Shown here: in pieces, positions 33,396-41,494 of the stretch
Position numbering within the stretch: position 1 is the first letter of the stretch
How the letters are laid out: the number at the start of each line of letters is the position of its first letter
From: Proteiniclasticum ruminis DSM 24773
GTDB taxonomy: Bacteria > Bacillota > Clostridia > Clostridiales > Clostridiaceae
Assembly: GCF_000701905.1 (NCBI RefSeq)
Contig: NZ_JNKC01000006.1
Location: forward strand, 176,020-240,019
Direction: 5' to 3'
Length of the DNA stretch: 64,000 bases
Notes under the pieces: generated by a model
Databases searched by the model: none
What the model saw: only the letters and a program-made list of their open reading frames with translations
What the model was told of the DNA's origin: nothing
Made by a program: the position numbers and the translations under genes

Positions 33396-34363
33396 TTTTG
33401 TTCTCCTTTTCTGATGCTGATTTCTCCAGAGTGGAGGGTGAGGAGGCTACCTTCTGATTCCACCAGAAGATGGCCTTCCGGGGTCAGGTCAGTAAGGATT
33501 CCCGTCCTTGGCTGCGTATTGTACAGGAAGGTGATTTCTTCCCCCAGGTACAGCAGATGCTTTTTATAGGCAGAAAGAAGCCCAGCTGGATTTTCTTTGG
33601 TCAGAAGAAGGTTCTTCTCCAAATGGGACAGGACATTTTTAGCCACATCCTGCCTCACATAGGTGCGGCCGGTCTCTATGAAAAGAGAGGTGGCGATGTC
33701 TACCAGTTCCTGTGGGAAACCCTTGGTGTTGACGTTGATGCCGATCCCAAGGATGAGGCTGGAGAGGGTACCCGTCTCCATTTCCAGAGTACCTTCAGTC
33801 AAGATGCCAGCAAGTTTTTTTCCTTCATAATAAATATCGTTGACCCATTTGATGGAGAGAGGAAGCCCTGAAATTTCTGAAAGGGCATCCCGTACAGAAA
33901 GCGCGCAAGCGATGGTGGCGTAGGAAGGATTGTAATGGGTCAGATCCTCTTTTTTCAGCAGAGAGAAGTATAGCCCTCCAAGATCTTCTGAAAAAAAGCT
34001 TCTTCCCAGACGTCCACGGCCTTTGGTCTGCTTTTTTGCAAAAACCAGGGAATTATTTTTTTTGCTGTCACTTTCTTTCAGATAAGTGTTGGTGGATGGA
34101 ACTTCTTCCAAGACTTCCACGTGGTAAGAGGACTGTGCGCCCAAAGTCTGCATCAGTCCGCCCACGGATAAGACATCACTCTCCTTTAAGAGGGTGTAGC
34201 CTTTGTTCTTTACTGAATCAATGTGGTGTCCTTCTTCTTTTAAAAGCTGAATGGCTTTCCACACAGCATTTCGGGATACACCCAACGTATCTTTCAGATC
34301 GTTTCCTGACAGAATCTCTCCGCGGCTCTCTTCCAGCAGCTTCAGCAGTTCTTCTTTTACCAT
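33392..34363 (-). CDS. birA: Biotin-protein ligase and biotin operon repressor
   Basis: A 323-residue bifunctional BirA. An N-terminal winged helix (about 1-60: SGNDLKDTLGVSRNAVWKAIQLLKEEG) binds DNA; the catalytic domain has KQTKGRGRLGRSFFS (biotinyl-AMP loop), LSIKWVNDI and KLAGILTE; a C-terminal SH3-like domain follows. It charges biotin-dependent carboxylases or decarboxylases and represses the biotin transport operon when biotin is plentiful. The ATG at 34363 has AGGAAG eight bases upstream; the track frame extends to a GTG at 34372 that directly abuts that sequence. A perfect operator overlaps its promoter. Confidence 0.95.
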   Translation of the reverse strand: MVKEELLKLLEESRGEILSGNDLKDTLGVSRNAVWKAIQLLKEEGHHIDSVKNKGYTLLKESDVLSVGGLMQTLGAQSSYHVEVLEEVPSTNTYLKESDSKKNNSLVFAKKQTKGRGRLGRSFFSEDLGGLYFSLLKKEDLTHYNPSYATIACALSVRDALSEISGLPLSIKWVNDIYYEGKKLAGILTEGTLEMETGTLSSLILGIGINVNTKGFPQELVDIATSLFIETGRTYVRQDVAKNVLSHLEKNLLLTKENPAGLLSAYKKHLLYLGEEITFLYNTQPRTGILTDLTPEGHLLVESEGSLLTLHSGEISIRKGEQK

Positions 34364-34395
34364 TGTCTTCACTTCCTGTATTTTTTTCTGTTCTC

Positions 34396-34447
34396 AGTAT
34401 AGTGAAAAGTGAGTATCGTGTCAACCAATATTGGAGGGGTGGTTGAC
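34396..34447 (-). promoter_or_regulatory. birA-bioY promoter with BirA operator
   Basis: On the minus strand, TTGACA (34419-34424) and TATACT (34396-34401) are separated by 17 bases. A perfect inverted repeat GTCAACC-N14-GGTTGAC spans 34420-34447 and overlaps the -35 box. It matches the known GTTAAC/GTCAACC-type BirA box of Firmicutes, so the operon is self-repressed by biotinyl-AMP-bound BirA. Confidence 0.9.
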
Positions 34448-34797
34448 TCAAATGCAGTAAAAGTACAGAGGTGTTTTTATAAGAATGGATGGTGGCCGTG
34501 GAGATGATTGAGAGAACAATCTAAATTCGGGTTCCGGAGATATTTTTTTCTCTCGTCTATATTCATTGGAAACGAATGAAAATGGAATAGTTCAGATGAA
34601 ATCAACGAGTAAGATGCTTGACAGCGGTATGTTTTCTGTAGTATTCTATCTTTGGTAATTTTTTAACAAATCCAGGTGAACCCTGCGCTGAACTCTGTAA
34701 TCTACTGGACAGTTTTCCACTGTAAAGAAGAGACGTCGAAGTGGCTTCAGAACAGCTGCGAGTCAGTAGCAAATGGATTTTGTTGAAGGTTCCATTG

Positions 34798-34850
34798 AAA
34801 TAAGGCTTCCTTGCTGGGATCAGAGGATCCGCAGTGAGGAAGCCTTATTT
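34798..34850. terminator. Long inverted repeat, bidirectional terminator
   Basis: AAATAAGGCTTCCT pairs perfectly with AGGAAGCCTTATTT around a 25-base loop, downstream of the GHKL kinase gene (minus strand). The rest of 34448-34903 shows no gene that I can support. Confidence 0.75.
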
Positions 34851-34903
34851 TGGCTGGTGCATTCCGTTTTTTTTAGTGGCAAGAGCTGCAGTGAAGAGGG
34901 AAG

Positions 34904-36172
34904 CTACAGGACCACTCTTAAAACAAACTCCCCATCTTTTGCGAGAAACTGGCAGTTGCCACGTAACTTTTCTGTCACATAACGGATGCTTCTCGTCCCA
35001 AGACCATGCCCTTCTTCCATGGCTTTGGGCATTCCATTAGTAAGTTCCACGGGTCTTCCATAAGGGTTTTTGATCGAGAGCAGAAGTTTCTCCTCTTTCA
35101 TTTTAAGGCTTAAGGAAATCTGCCGCTCTTTCTGAGGAAGAGCGGATACTGCGTGGATGGCGTTTTCCAGACCGTTGGAGAGAATGGAGGTGAAGTCCAC
35201 ATCAGAAAAGGGCAGCTTTTCCGGAAGCTCTATGATGTGCTTGAACTGGATGCCCTCCTCCCTGATTTTTGATTCATAGGAGGAAAGGATCAGATTGACA
35301 ATCTCATTTTCGCAGAACTTCTTGCGGGCGGTTTTATCCGATAAAGCCATGACTTCTTTTATATACTCCTTGGCTTTTCCAGGCTCCTCTTGATCAATGA
35401 AGGAAGAGATGCTTGTGAGAAAATGTCTCATGTCGTGGCGCAGAAGAGCCACCGCATACTCTGAGCGTTTTATAGATTCAAGCTCCTTCTCAAACTGGTC
35501 CCTTTTCATGTTCATCAGACGAGTATGGTGCTCTGCCTCCATTTTTTCTTCATATTCTCTGAAGTAGACCAGACTGAAGATGAGGTAGGCTACACAAAGC
35601 ACAAAGGGCATGAACTCCAGGATCACCACAGATCCGCTGTAGAGAAGATCTGTGTAGACTGTGGCTGTATAGTCGAAGAGATAATAGGACACAGGAAGAA
35701 TATTGAAGATGAGGATGGTCTTTCTGGACTTCGTCAAGATAACACCCAAAGTTTCTGCGAAATAGCGGATGAGGACAATGCCAAGAAGTAGGGTAGCAAT
35801 GGTTCTAAATCCGTACTCCATATAAATTTTTCCTGTGACGGCATAAATAAGGACACCGATCCATTTGCTGAGCTGACAGCAAAGATAGGCTGAAGTGATT
35901 GCATAGACACTGTGCAGGACTTGCTTCTTATAGTAAAACACCGTGAGAAGCAGCACTGGAAGATGGGTGATGAAAGGATAGACCCTTTGCGCACTTCTCA
36001 AGCCACCCTCAAAATAGAATGCCAGCTGCACGATATTGATGCCAAGGCAGAGAAGAAAAAAGATCAGGATGTTCTTTCGGGTAAAAGGAATACTGAGGAT
36101 GGCTGCAGTGATGAATACACCAAAGACAAGAAGAGTGCTGGAGTTCAGCATCCCTAAAATAAATTCTAACAA
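34904..36172 (-). CDS. AgrC-like GHKL sensor histidine kinase
   Basis: A 422-residue kinase with about six membrane helices (residues 1-205), a dimerisation helix and H246 in LLRHDMRHFL, and a GHKL-type ATPase (HATPase_c_5: SILSNGLENAIHAV, GHGLGTRSIRYV). TTG 36172 is chosen because AAAGGAAGG lies just upstream; the longer frame to 36343 runs back through the preceding regulator gene without an RBS. Kinases of this class sense peptides (AgrC, ComD, BlpH), but the ligand is unknown. It is 17 bases from its LytTR regulator partner, and the two-component pair is divergent from a micro-operon with LytTR-type repeats. Confidence 0.92.
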   Translation of the reverse strand: MLEFILGMLNSSTLLVFGVFITAAILSIPFTRKNILIFFLLCLGINIVQLAFYFEGGLRSAQRVYPFITHLPVLLLTVFYYKKQVLHSVYAITSAYLCCQLSKWIGVLIYAVTGKIYMEYGFRTIATLLLGIVLIRYFAETLGVILTKSRKTILIFNILPVSYYLFDYTATVYTDLLYSGSVVILEFMPFVLCVAYLIFSLVYFREYEEKMEAEHHTRLMNMKRDQFEKELESIKRSEYAVALLRHDMRHFLTSISSFIDQEEPGKAKEYIKEVMALSDKTARKKFCENEIVNLILSSYESKIREEGIQFKHIIELPEKLPFSDVDFTSILSNGLENAIHAVSALPQKERQISLSLKMKEEKLLLSIKNPYGRPVELTNGMPKAMEEGHGLGTRSIRYVTEKLRGNCQFLAKDGEFVLRVVL

Positions 36173-36189
36173 TTCACATACACCTTCCT

Positions 36190-36906
36190 TTAATGGTCCT
36201 GAAACATCAGGGCAAAATACCGATCCTGAAAGGGTTTCCCATAACCTCTTGCGATGGGGATCTGACGTCCTGATTTTGTGCTGAGCTCCACACTGCTGAA
36301 ATGCTGCACGTTTTTGAGATTGACCAGATAGCTCCGGTGACATTTAAAGAAGCCTTTGGTGTCAGGTAGCTCCGTTTCAAAGGTATGAAGAGGCTGAAGA
36401 ACCTCCAGACACTCAGAGTTAGAGAGATAGAAAAGGACCTTTTTATTCTGGGCTTCCAGGTATTCGATGTCATGGAGATAGATCCTACGGTATCCCCCTG
36501 GGGTTTTCAAGGTCAGGCTGTCGGGCTCTTTAAATAGAAGAGCCACACATTCTTCAAGGACCTGCTGCATCTTATCGTAGGACAGGGGTTTTATGAGGTA
36601 ATCCAGTGCCCGAACGGAATAAGAACTGAGAGCGAACTCTGGAGAAGAGGTGAGAAAAATGATCTTCGTAGATTTATCCAGAAGTCTCAGCTCTTTGGCA
36701 GTGTCCATACCGCTGAAAAGAGGCATGACAATATCCAGGAAAATGATATCGTAGCGAGAAATTCGATGTTTTGCCAGCAGAGCATCTCCGTGGTCAAAAC
36801 AGTCCAGTTCAATGGGTGTGCTGGTAGTACGGGACCAGTCTCGCAGGAGTTTCTCTGTGGATTCCAGATAGACTGTTTCATCATCACATAGGGCGATTTT
36901 AATCAT
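36190..36906 (-). CDS. LytTR-family response regulator (AgrA-like)
   Basis: A 238-residue protein with a receiver domain (phospho-acceptor D58 in FLDIVMPLFSGMD) and a LytTR DNA-binding domain (about 130-235: RRIYLHDIEYLEAQNKKVLFY, FFKCHRSYLVNLKNV). LytTR regulators bind pairs of 9-base direct repeats 12 bases apart. Such a pair is present in the upstream divergent region at 37066-37096. It shares an operon with the GHKL kinase gene. Confidence 0.95.
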   Translation of the reverse strand: MIKIALCDDETVYLESTEKLLRDWSRTTSTPIELDCFDHGDALLAKHRISRYDIIFLDIVMPLFSGMDTAKELRLLDKSTKIIFLTSSPEFALSSYSVRALDYLIKPLSYDKMQQVLEECVALLFKEPDSLTLKTPGGYRRIYLHDIEYLEAQNKKVLFYLSNSECLEVLQPLHTFETELPDTKGFFKCHRSYLVNLKNVQHFSSVELSTKSGRQIPIARGYGKPFQDRYFALMFQDH

Positions 36907-37065
36907 CGGTGCGCTCCTTTTTTTAGAATTGATGAAATCTTAACACATGTAGGGGTGATTTTCAATTACGCCTTTAGAGGGGAAGGTGCTTTGGGAGAGG
37001 AAAACAGAGAAGTATTATTTATGAGGCCTGTTCAATAGGGCGTGAACACTGAAGTTTTGGGGCCA

Positions 37066-37136
37066 GATGCATTTCACGCCGTTTTTGATGCATTTCGCGA
37101 AGTGGTGATCTATTGAGGAAGTTTTTATTTTAAAAT
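37066..37136 (+). promoter_or_regulatory. LytTR-type direct repeat and promoter
   Basis: GATGCATTTC occurs at 37066-37075 and again at 37087-37096, an offset of exactly 21 bases, i.e. two turns, as expected for LytTR pairs (9+12). The core GCATTTC resembles ComE-type boxes. A -10-like TAAAAT follows at 37131-37136, about 35 bases from the second repeat. The arrangement suggests activation of the downstream micro-operon by the adjacent regulator. The rest of 36907-37213 shows nothing else. Confidence 0.65.
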
Positions 37137-37213
37137 ACTACTAGAGAGATGTATAGCAGTCTCAGCAAGTATATCATCTGAAAAAGAGGCTGTGGCAAGG
37201 AGAGTAGCATTTG

Positions 37214-37600
37214 ATGGGGAGACAGATTGAGAATAAAGTACTTTTTGTGGCAGGTCTGGCGATGGTTTTTTGTCTGATTCTTCTTCTGGTAAGTATCCAA
37301 AAAGGAGAGGTCCTTACGGAGCATTTAGCTTCTGATGCTGAAGTGTCAGAAATGCAAAAGAAGGAAAAGGAAGATTCTCCAGTTCAAAGTGCCGAGGTGA
37401 ATGTCTTCTCTCTGGAGAACTCCACCATGGCTTACAATATATTGCCTTGGACGGCTGGAAACAGCAACATAAGATCCTGGGCCTTGCTGGTTCTTTTGGT
37501 TTTTGTGAATCTGACCCTTCTTTATCGGGATGATAAGAGGCAGAGAATTTACGAAAAAAAGGAAAAAGCAGCAGAGCAGTACATACGAGTGGACAGATGA
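37214..37600 (+). CDS. Two-helix membrane protein, micro-operon gene 1
   Basis: A 128-residue protein (ATG 37214; TTG 37211 is also possible; AAGGAG lies upstream). Hydrophobic helices at about 8-27 and 85-101 flank a polar loop of about 55 residues (KKEKEDSPVQSAEVNVF). The tail is very charged (DDKRQRIYEKKEKAAEQYIRV). No family recognised. Its stop overlaps the start of the next gene (ATGA), which shows coupling. It lies divergent from a GHKL/LytTR two-component system and behind a LytTR-type repeat, so it may be a target or a peptide-processing factor of that system. Confidence 0.65.
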   Translation: MGRQIENKVLFVAGLAMVFCLILLLVSIQKGEVLTEHLASDAEVSEMQKKEKEDSPVQSAEVNVFSLENSTMAYNILPWTAGNSNIRSWALLVLLVFVNLTLLYRDDKRQRIYEKKEKAAEQYIRVDR

Positions 37601-37761
37601 AACCTCGTCCCTTTGTCCTAACGGTCTGGCTGATATTTTGGACACCCTTTGGTGCTCCTCTTTCAGTACTGCTGCAGAAGTTCATTTTTAAAAGTAAACG
37701 CCTCCAGCTGGACAGTTTGGGCATTCGTGAAATTGCAAAAACTGTCTTAAAAGAAGCTTGA
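37597..37761 (+). CDS. 54-aa membrane/peptide gene, micro-operon gene 2
   Basis: ATG 37597 overlaps the stop of the previous gene by four bases (ATGA), and the frame runs 54 codons. The product has a basic N terminus (MKPRPF), one hydrophobic helix with aromatic residues (VLTVWLIFWTPFGAPLSVLL) and a basic amphipathic C-terminal half ending in TVLKEA. It is too short for the family to be named. The position beside an AgrC/AgrA-like pair makes a signal or anti-signal peptide possible, but it lacks the AgrD pattern. A terminator is seen at 37896. Confidence 0.55.
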   Translation: MKPRPFVLTVWLIFWTPFGAPLSVLLQKFIFKSKRLQLDSLGIREIAKTVLKEA

Positions 37762-37860
37762 ACATGAGGGAAACCTTGTTTCAAGGCTTTGGTCAGGCGT
37801 CAGTGATGTGCTGCAATGGAACTTGAAATCAGCCTGAGTATGACAGATGGATACAATATA

Positions 37861-37886
37861 GTGCACAGGAGTTCTTACCTGTGCAC
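37861..37886. repeat. GTGCACAGG inverted/direct repeat
   Basis: GTGCACAGG (37861-37869) pairs with CCTGTGCAC (37878-37886); GTGCACAGGA also recurs as a direct repeat at 37881. It lies between the micro-operon and its terminator. Confidence 0.55.
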
Positions 37887-37895
37887 AGGAAGCTG

Positions 37896-37932
37896 GAAAC
37901 CCTTCTGAGGAATCGGAAGGGTTTTCTTTTTT
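37896..37932 (+). terminator. Rho-independent terminator after micro-operon
   Basis: GGAAACCCTTC pairs with GGAAGGGTTTTC, followed by TTTTTTT. The rest of 37762-38282 is AT-rich leader with a -10 TATAAT at 38230-38235 for the ABC operon. Confidence 0.88.
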
Positions 37933-38282
37933 TATGGAAAGGCATCTCCCTTGTCTTTCAAAGGGGTCAGAGGACCAGGTGGTCAGATCACGAAAGCTGC
38001 TGCGGTTTGGTGGACAGTTATGCACAAAAGATGCATATAAATTTGCATATGCACTTTTTAAAGCAACAGAAAATAGAAAATAATCCTCCATATTTTCAGA
38101 TAATTTCCTGGTCTCTATGAGGTTTGCTTATGAAAACGCTTAAAGATTTAGACATTCCTAATAAATTGCTGTTATTGTTTGTAATGGATGAAAATTCACG
38201 CAAATGTATATTTATGAAATTTACTGTGCTATAATCAAAACTGTTCAATAAAACATGATGGAAATGAAAGGAAGTATGAAAT

Positions 38283-39095
38283 ATGAAAAAAGCAAAATAT
38301 GCAGCACTGGCACTTTCTCTTTTACTGGTCACAGGCGTTCTGGCTGGGTGCGGGGAAAAAAGCACAGGAGAAGGCGGACAGACTGTTCTTAAAATCGGTA
38401 CGGATCCGACCTATCCTCCTTTTGAGTACACCAATGACAAAAATGAGCTCATCGGATTTGACATTGATCTGGCCAACGCCATTGGAGAAAAGCTGGGGAT
38501 GGAAGTGGAATTTGTGCCTACTGCCTTTGATGGTATTTTCACCGGTATGAACTCAGGCGCTTATGATGTGATCATGGCCGCTGTGAGCATGACCCCTAAG
38601 AGACTGGAGACCATGCTGTTCAGTAAGCCTTATCTTGCCAATGGACAGGTCATCTTAAACAGAAAAGATGATGCGGCTCTTTCGTCTTTAGAAGAGCTGA
38701 AGGGCATTAATGTTGGTGTTCAGCTGGGTACTACTGCTGATACTGCTACTGCCAAGTATGCAGAGGAAGTAGGCTTTGAAGTGACCAAGTATGACGAAAT
38801 CATTCAGACCTTCTCTGCCATGAAAGCAGGACATGTGGATGCCATTGCGGTAGACTATGCGGTAGCCATCGAGTATGTAGCCAGCGAGCCTGAAAGCTAC
38901 CAGATTTCTCCAGTGATGCTGACCAATGAGCCCATCGCGGTTGCCATCAAGAAAGACAAGGCTGAACTTCAGGAGAAGATCAACGGCGCACTTCTGGAGC
39001 TGAAGGAAGAAGGAAAACTGAAAGAGCTTTCTGAGAAGTGGATGGGTGGAGACTATACCTCCAACATCGACGAAGAGCTCAACGTTGTAGAATAA
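38283..39095 (+). CDS. Polar amino acid ABC transporter, binding lipoprotein
   Basis: A 270-residue periplasmic-binding-type lipoprotein (SBP_bac_3). Lipobox LAGC with the lipid-modified Cys at C23, then the family start TVLKIGTDPTYPPFEYTNDKNELIGFDIDLANAIG, with the FDxD ligand region. It delivers a polar amino acid to the membrane permease encoded next. GGAAGTATGAAAT context gives the RBS. The operon continues with permease and ATPase. The substrate (e.g. cystine, glutamine or arginine) cannot be fixed from sequence alone. Confidence 0.95.
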   Translation: MKKAKYAALALSLLLVTGVLAGCGEKSTGEGGQTVLKIGTDPTYPPFEYTNDKNELIGFDIDLANAIGEKLGMEVEFVPTAFDGIFTGMNSGAYDVIMAAVSMTPKRLETMLFSKPYLANGQVILNRKDDAALSSLEELKGINVGVQLGTTADTATAKYAEEVGFEVTKYDEIIQTFSAMKAGHVDAIAVDYAVAIEYVASEPESYQISPVMLTNEPIAVAIKKDKAELQEKINGALLELKEEGKLKELSEKWMGGDYTSNIDEELNVVE

Positions 39096-39124
39096 GTTTA
39101 TAAAGTGGAAGGAGACTTAGTACA

Positions 39125-39784
39125 TTGCTTACACAAGAACAGGTCCTTGGTATATTGGAAGGGACACAGAGAACCATCCTCATTGCAGGAGTTTCGGTCC
39201 TCTTTGGGATTCTTCTGGGCATTGTCATCGCGCTTTTCAAAATTTCCAGGAGCAAGGCTTTAAACGGCCTTGCCTGGTTTTATGTCTGGATCTTTAGAGG
39301 AACGCCGATGCTCATGCAGCTTTTTGTTTTTTACTATGCACTGCCGCTGTTCACCTATGATGTCTTTGGCGTCAGTTTGAGAATCCCTGCGCTTTTAGCA
39401 GCCTTCATCGCTTTCTCTCTAAACTCTGCGGCGTATCTTTCTGAGATTTTCAGAGGAGCCATTCAGAGCATTGACAAAGGTCAGATGGAAGCGGCAAAGG
39501 CTCTTGGCATGTCCTATTATCAGGCCATGTTCAAGATCATCATTCCCCAGAGCTACAGAAGACTCATTCCGCCTCTTGGCAATGAGCTGATCACCTTGGT
39601 GAAGGATACCTCTCTTGTGGCGTCCATCTCTTTGTTTGATCTTCTTCGGACCGTACAGGTCATGAACAACTCCTCAGGAGAATGGGTCTACTTCATCTAT
39701 GCCGGTGTCATCTATCTTTTCGTGACCTCTATCATCCAGCTGGTCTTTGACAGACTGGAGAAGAAGTACTCGGTCTATGAATAG
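39125..39784 (+). CDS. Polar amino acid ABC transporter, permease
   Basis: A 219-residue HisM/GlnP-type permease with about five transmembrane helices and the EAA motif (QMEAAKALGMSYYQAMFKIIIPQSYR) that binds the ATPase. The N terminus is typical (GTQRTILIAGVSVLFGILLG). TTG start with AAGGAGA upstream. It sits between the binding protein and the ATPase genes of the same operon. Confidence 0.95.
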   Translation: MLTQEQVLGILEGTQRTILIAGVSVLFGILLGIVIALFKISRSKALNGLAWFYVWIFRGTPMLMQLFVFYYALPLFTYDVFGVSLRIPALLAAFIAFSLNSAAYLSEIFRGAIQSIDKGQMEAAKALGMSYYQAMFKIIIPQSYRRLIPPLGNELITLVKDTSLVASISLFDLLRTVQVMNNSSGEWVYFIYAGVIYLFVTSIIQLVFDRLEKKYSVYE

Positions 39785-39802
39785 GGGAGGAAAGGAAGCA
39801 TT

Positions 39803-40555
39803 ATGATTAAACTAAAAAATGTACATAAGTCTTTTGGAGACCTGGAGGTTTTAAAGGGCATCAACCTGGTGGTGGAAGAAGGAGAAGTGGTCTGCATCAT
39901 CGGTCCTTCCGGATCCGGCAAAAGCACCATGCTCCGATGCATGAATCAGCTGGAGACCATTACTTCTGGGAAGGTATTCATTGGCTTTAATCTCATCAGC
40001 CATATGGAAGAAGGGGAGGATCTTCTGAAGCTTTCTGAAAAGGAAGCGTCGAAGCTCCGTACAAACCTTGGTATGGTATTTCAGAGGTTCAATCTTTTCC
40101 CGCACCTCACAGTACTTCAGAACCTCACCATCGCTCCATCGCTGGTAAAAGGAATTTCAGAGAAGGATCTGGTGGGGAAGGCGGAAGATCTTCTTAGAAG
40201 TGTCGGTCTCTATGAGAAAAAAGATGAGTATCCAAACAAGCTCTCAGGCGGTCAGCAGCAGAGAGTGGCCATCGCCAGAGCTCTGGCCATGGATCCTGCC
40301 ATTATGCTCTTTGATGAGCCCACTTCCGCTTTAGACCCTGAACTTGTGGGAGAAGTGCTGGAAGTTATGAAGAAGCTTGCCGAAGGGGGCATGACCATGG
40401 TGGTGGTCACCCACGAAATGGGATTTGCCCGAGAAGTGGCGTCCAGAGTCATCTTCATGGATGAAGGACAGATTGTGGAAGAAGGGACACCAGAGGAGAT
40501 TTTTGACCATCCGAAGATGGATCGAACCAAGGCGTTCCTTAATAAGATTCTATAG
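39803..40555 (+). CDS. Polar amino acid ABC transporter, ATPase
   Basis: A 250-residue GlnQ/HisP-type ATPase: Walker [10 protein letters not shown] (about 34-42), Q-loop [11 protein letters not shown], signature [15 protein letters not shown], Walker [16 protein letters not shown], and the switch His in VVTHEMGFA. It powers import by the permease just upstream. RBS GGGGAGGAAAGG lies before ATG 39803. A terminator follows. Confidence 0.96.
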   Translation: MIKLKNVHKSFGDLEVLKGINLVVEEGEVVCIIGPSGSGKSTMLRCMNQLETITSGKVFIGFNLISHMEEGEDLLKLSEKEASKLRTNLGMVFQRFNLFPHLTVLQNLTIAPSLVKGISEKDLVGKAEDLLRSVGLYEKKDEYPNKLSGGQQQRVAIARALAMDPAIMLFDEPTSALDPELVGEVLEVMKKLAEGGMTMVVVTHEMGFAREVASRVIFMDEGQIVEEGTPEEIFDHPKMDRTKAFLNKIL

Positions 40556-40566
40556 AACATTACAAT

Positions 40567-40615
40567 GAAAGAAGCGGATTTCTCCATAGATTTTTGGGAG
40601 AATTCCGCTTCTTTC
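40567..40615 (+). terminator. Rho-independent terminator after amino acid ABC operon
   Basis: GAAAGAAGCGGA..TCTCC pairs with GGGAGA..TCCGCTTCTTTC, then TTCTTTC. Confidence 0.88.
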
Positions 40616-40696
40616 TTCTTTCAGGCAGGTCTGTATCTGGTATAGTAAAGAAAAAGGGTGCTTATATTTTGCAGGAAGTACCGAAGGAGAAAATCT

Positions 40697-41425
40697 ATGA
40701 AAGTCACCGTCCTTGGAAACAGTTCCACCACCGTTACAGCAGGAGGCGCCTGCTCTTCGTATCTTCTGGAATCCGATGGAAAGAAAATACTTCTTGATGC
40801 AGGTAATGGAAGTATCTTCAACTTGAAGAAGATCCTTTCCTTAGATCAGATTGATGCCATCGTTCTCACTCACCACCATTTTGACCACATATCTGATCTT
40901 TTTCTCTTCCGGTATGAAAGAGAAGGACTGAAATATATGGGGTGTGAGGTGAAGCCTATCCCGCTTTACACACCAAAGATGGAGCCTTGGCTTTTGGAGA
41001 AGCTGGATAAAAATCATATTTTTGAGTTCTGTTTTGTGGAGAGAGAAAAGATGTTGGAGATTTTTGGGATGAAGGTTTCTTTCATTCCCGTGGAACATCT
41101 TGTGGAAACCTATGCCCTACGGTTTGAGAAAGACGGAAAAGTCTTCACTTACTCTGCGGACACGGGCATGTGTGAGGGGATCCTGAAAGCTTCAGAGGAT
41201 GCGGATCTATTTCTATGTGAAGCCACTTATGTAAGCAAGGAGCCTTACCGGATGAAACATCATCTCCATGGAAAAGAAGCGGGAGAGATTGCAGCGACGT
41301 CTCGTGTGAAGAAGCTTCTTCTTACGCATTTGCCGGAGAAGGAGGTGGATCTTCTTCTTTCGGAAGCGAAGGAGATCCATAAGGAGACGGATATTTCAGA
41401 GATTCTTCGGAGCTATGGGATCTGA
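40697..41425 (+). CDS. MBL-fold metallo-hydrolase (RNase Z-like/PhnP-like)
   Basis: A 242-residue metallo-beta-lactamase-fold protein: metal motif H59-x-H61-x-D63-H64 (THHHFDH), then a later SADTG and an ending LLLTHLPE. The pattern places it with RNase Z-like/phosphonate-type phosphodiesterases (YhfI-like), probably a small cytoplasmic phosphodiesterase. ATG 40697 has AAGGAG nine bases upstream; the frame extends upstream without one. A -10 TATAGT lies at 40640-40645. Substrate unknown. Confidence 0.88.
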   Translation: MKVTVLGNSSTTVTAGGACSSYLLESDGKKILLDAGNGSIFNLKKILSLDQIDAIVLTHHHFDHISDLFLFRYEREGLKYMGCEVKPIPLYTPKMEPWLLEKLDKNHIFEFCFVEREKMLEIFGMKVSFIPVEHLVETYALRFEKDGKVFTYSADTGMCEGILKASEDADLFLCEATYVSKEPYRMKHHLHGKEAGEIAATSRVKKLLLTHLPEKEVDLLLSEAKEIHKETDISEILRSYGI

Positions 41426-41455
41426 TGGGAGTATTTTATAAAAGGGCATAAGAAG

Positions 41456-41489
41456 ACCCTGGCGAAGAAAGCTATTTCTTTGCCAGGGT
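41456..41489. terminator. Bidirectional terminator hairpin
   Basis: ACCCTGGC-G-AAGAAA pairs with TTTCTT-TGCCAGGGT; it lies between converging genes. Confidence 0.8.
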
Positions 41490-41494
41490 ATTTT

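Noticed and set aside
37597..37761. The 54-aa gene as a classical AgrD
   Set aside because: No AgrB homologue is adjacent, and the thiolactone Cys and AgrD C-terminal acidic motif are missing.
37881..38120. 79-codon frame upstream of the amino acid ABC operon
   Set aside because: Begins inside an inverted repeat and runs through a terminator hairpin; no RBS.
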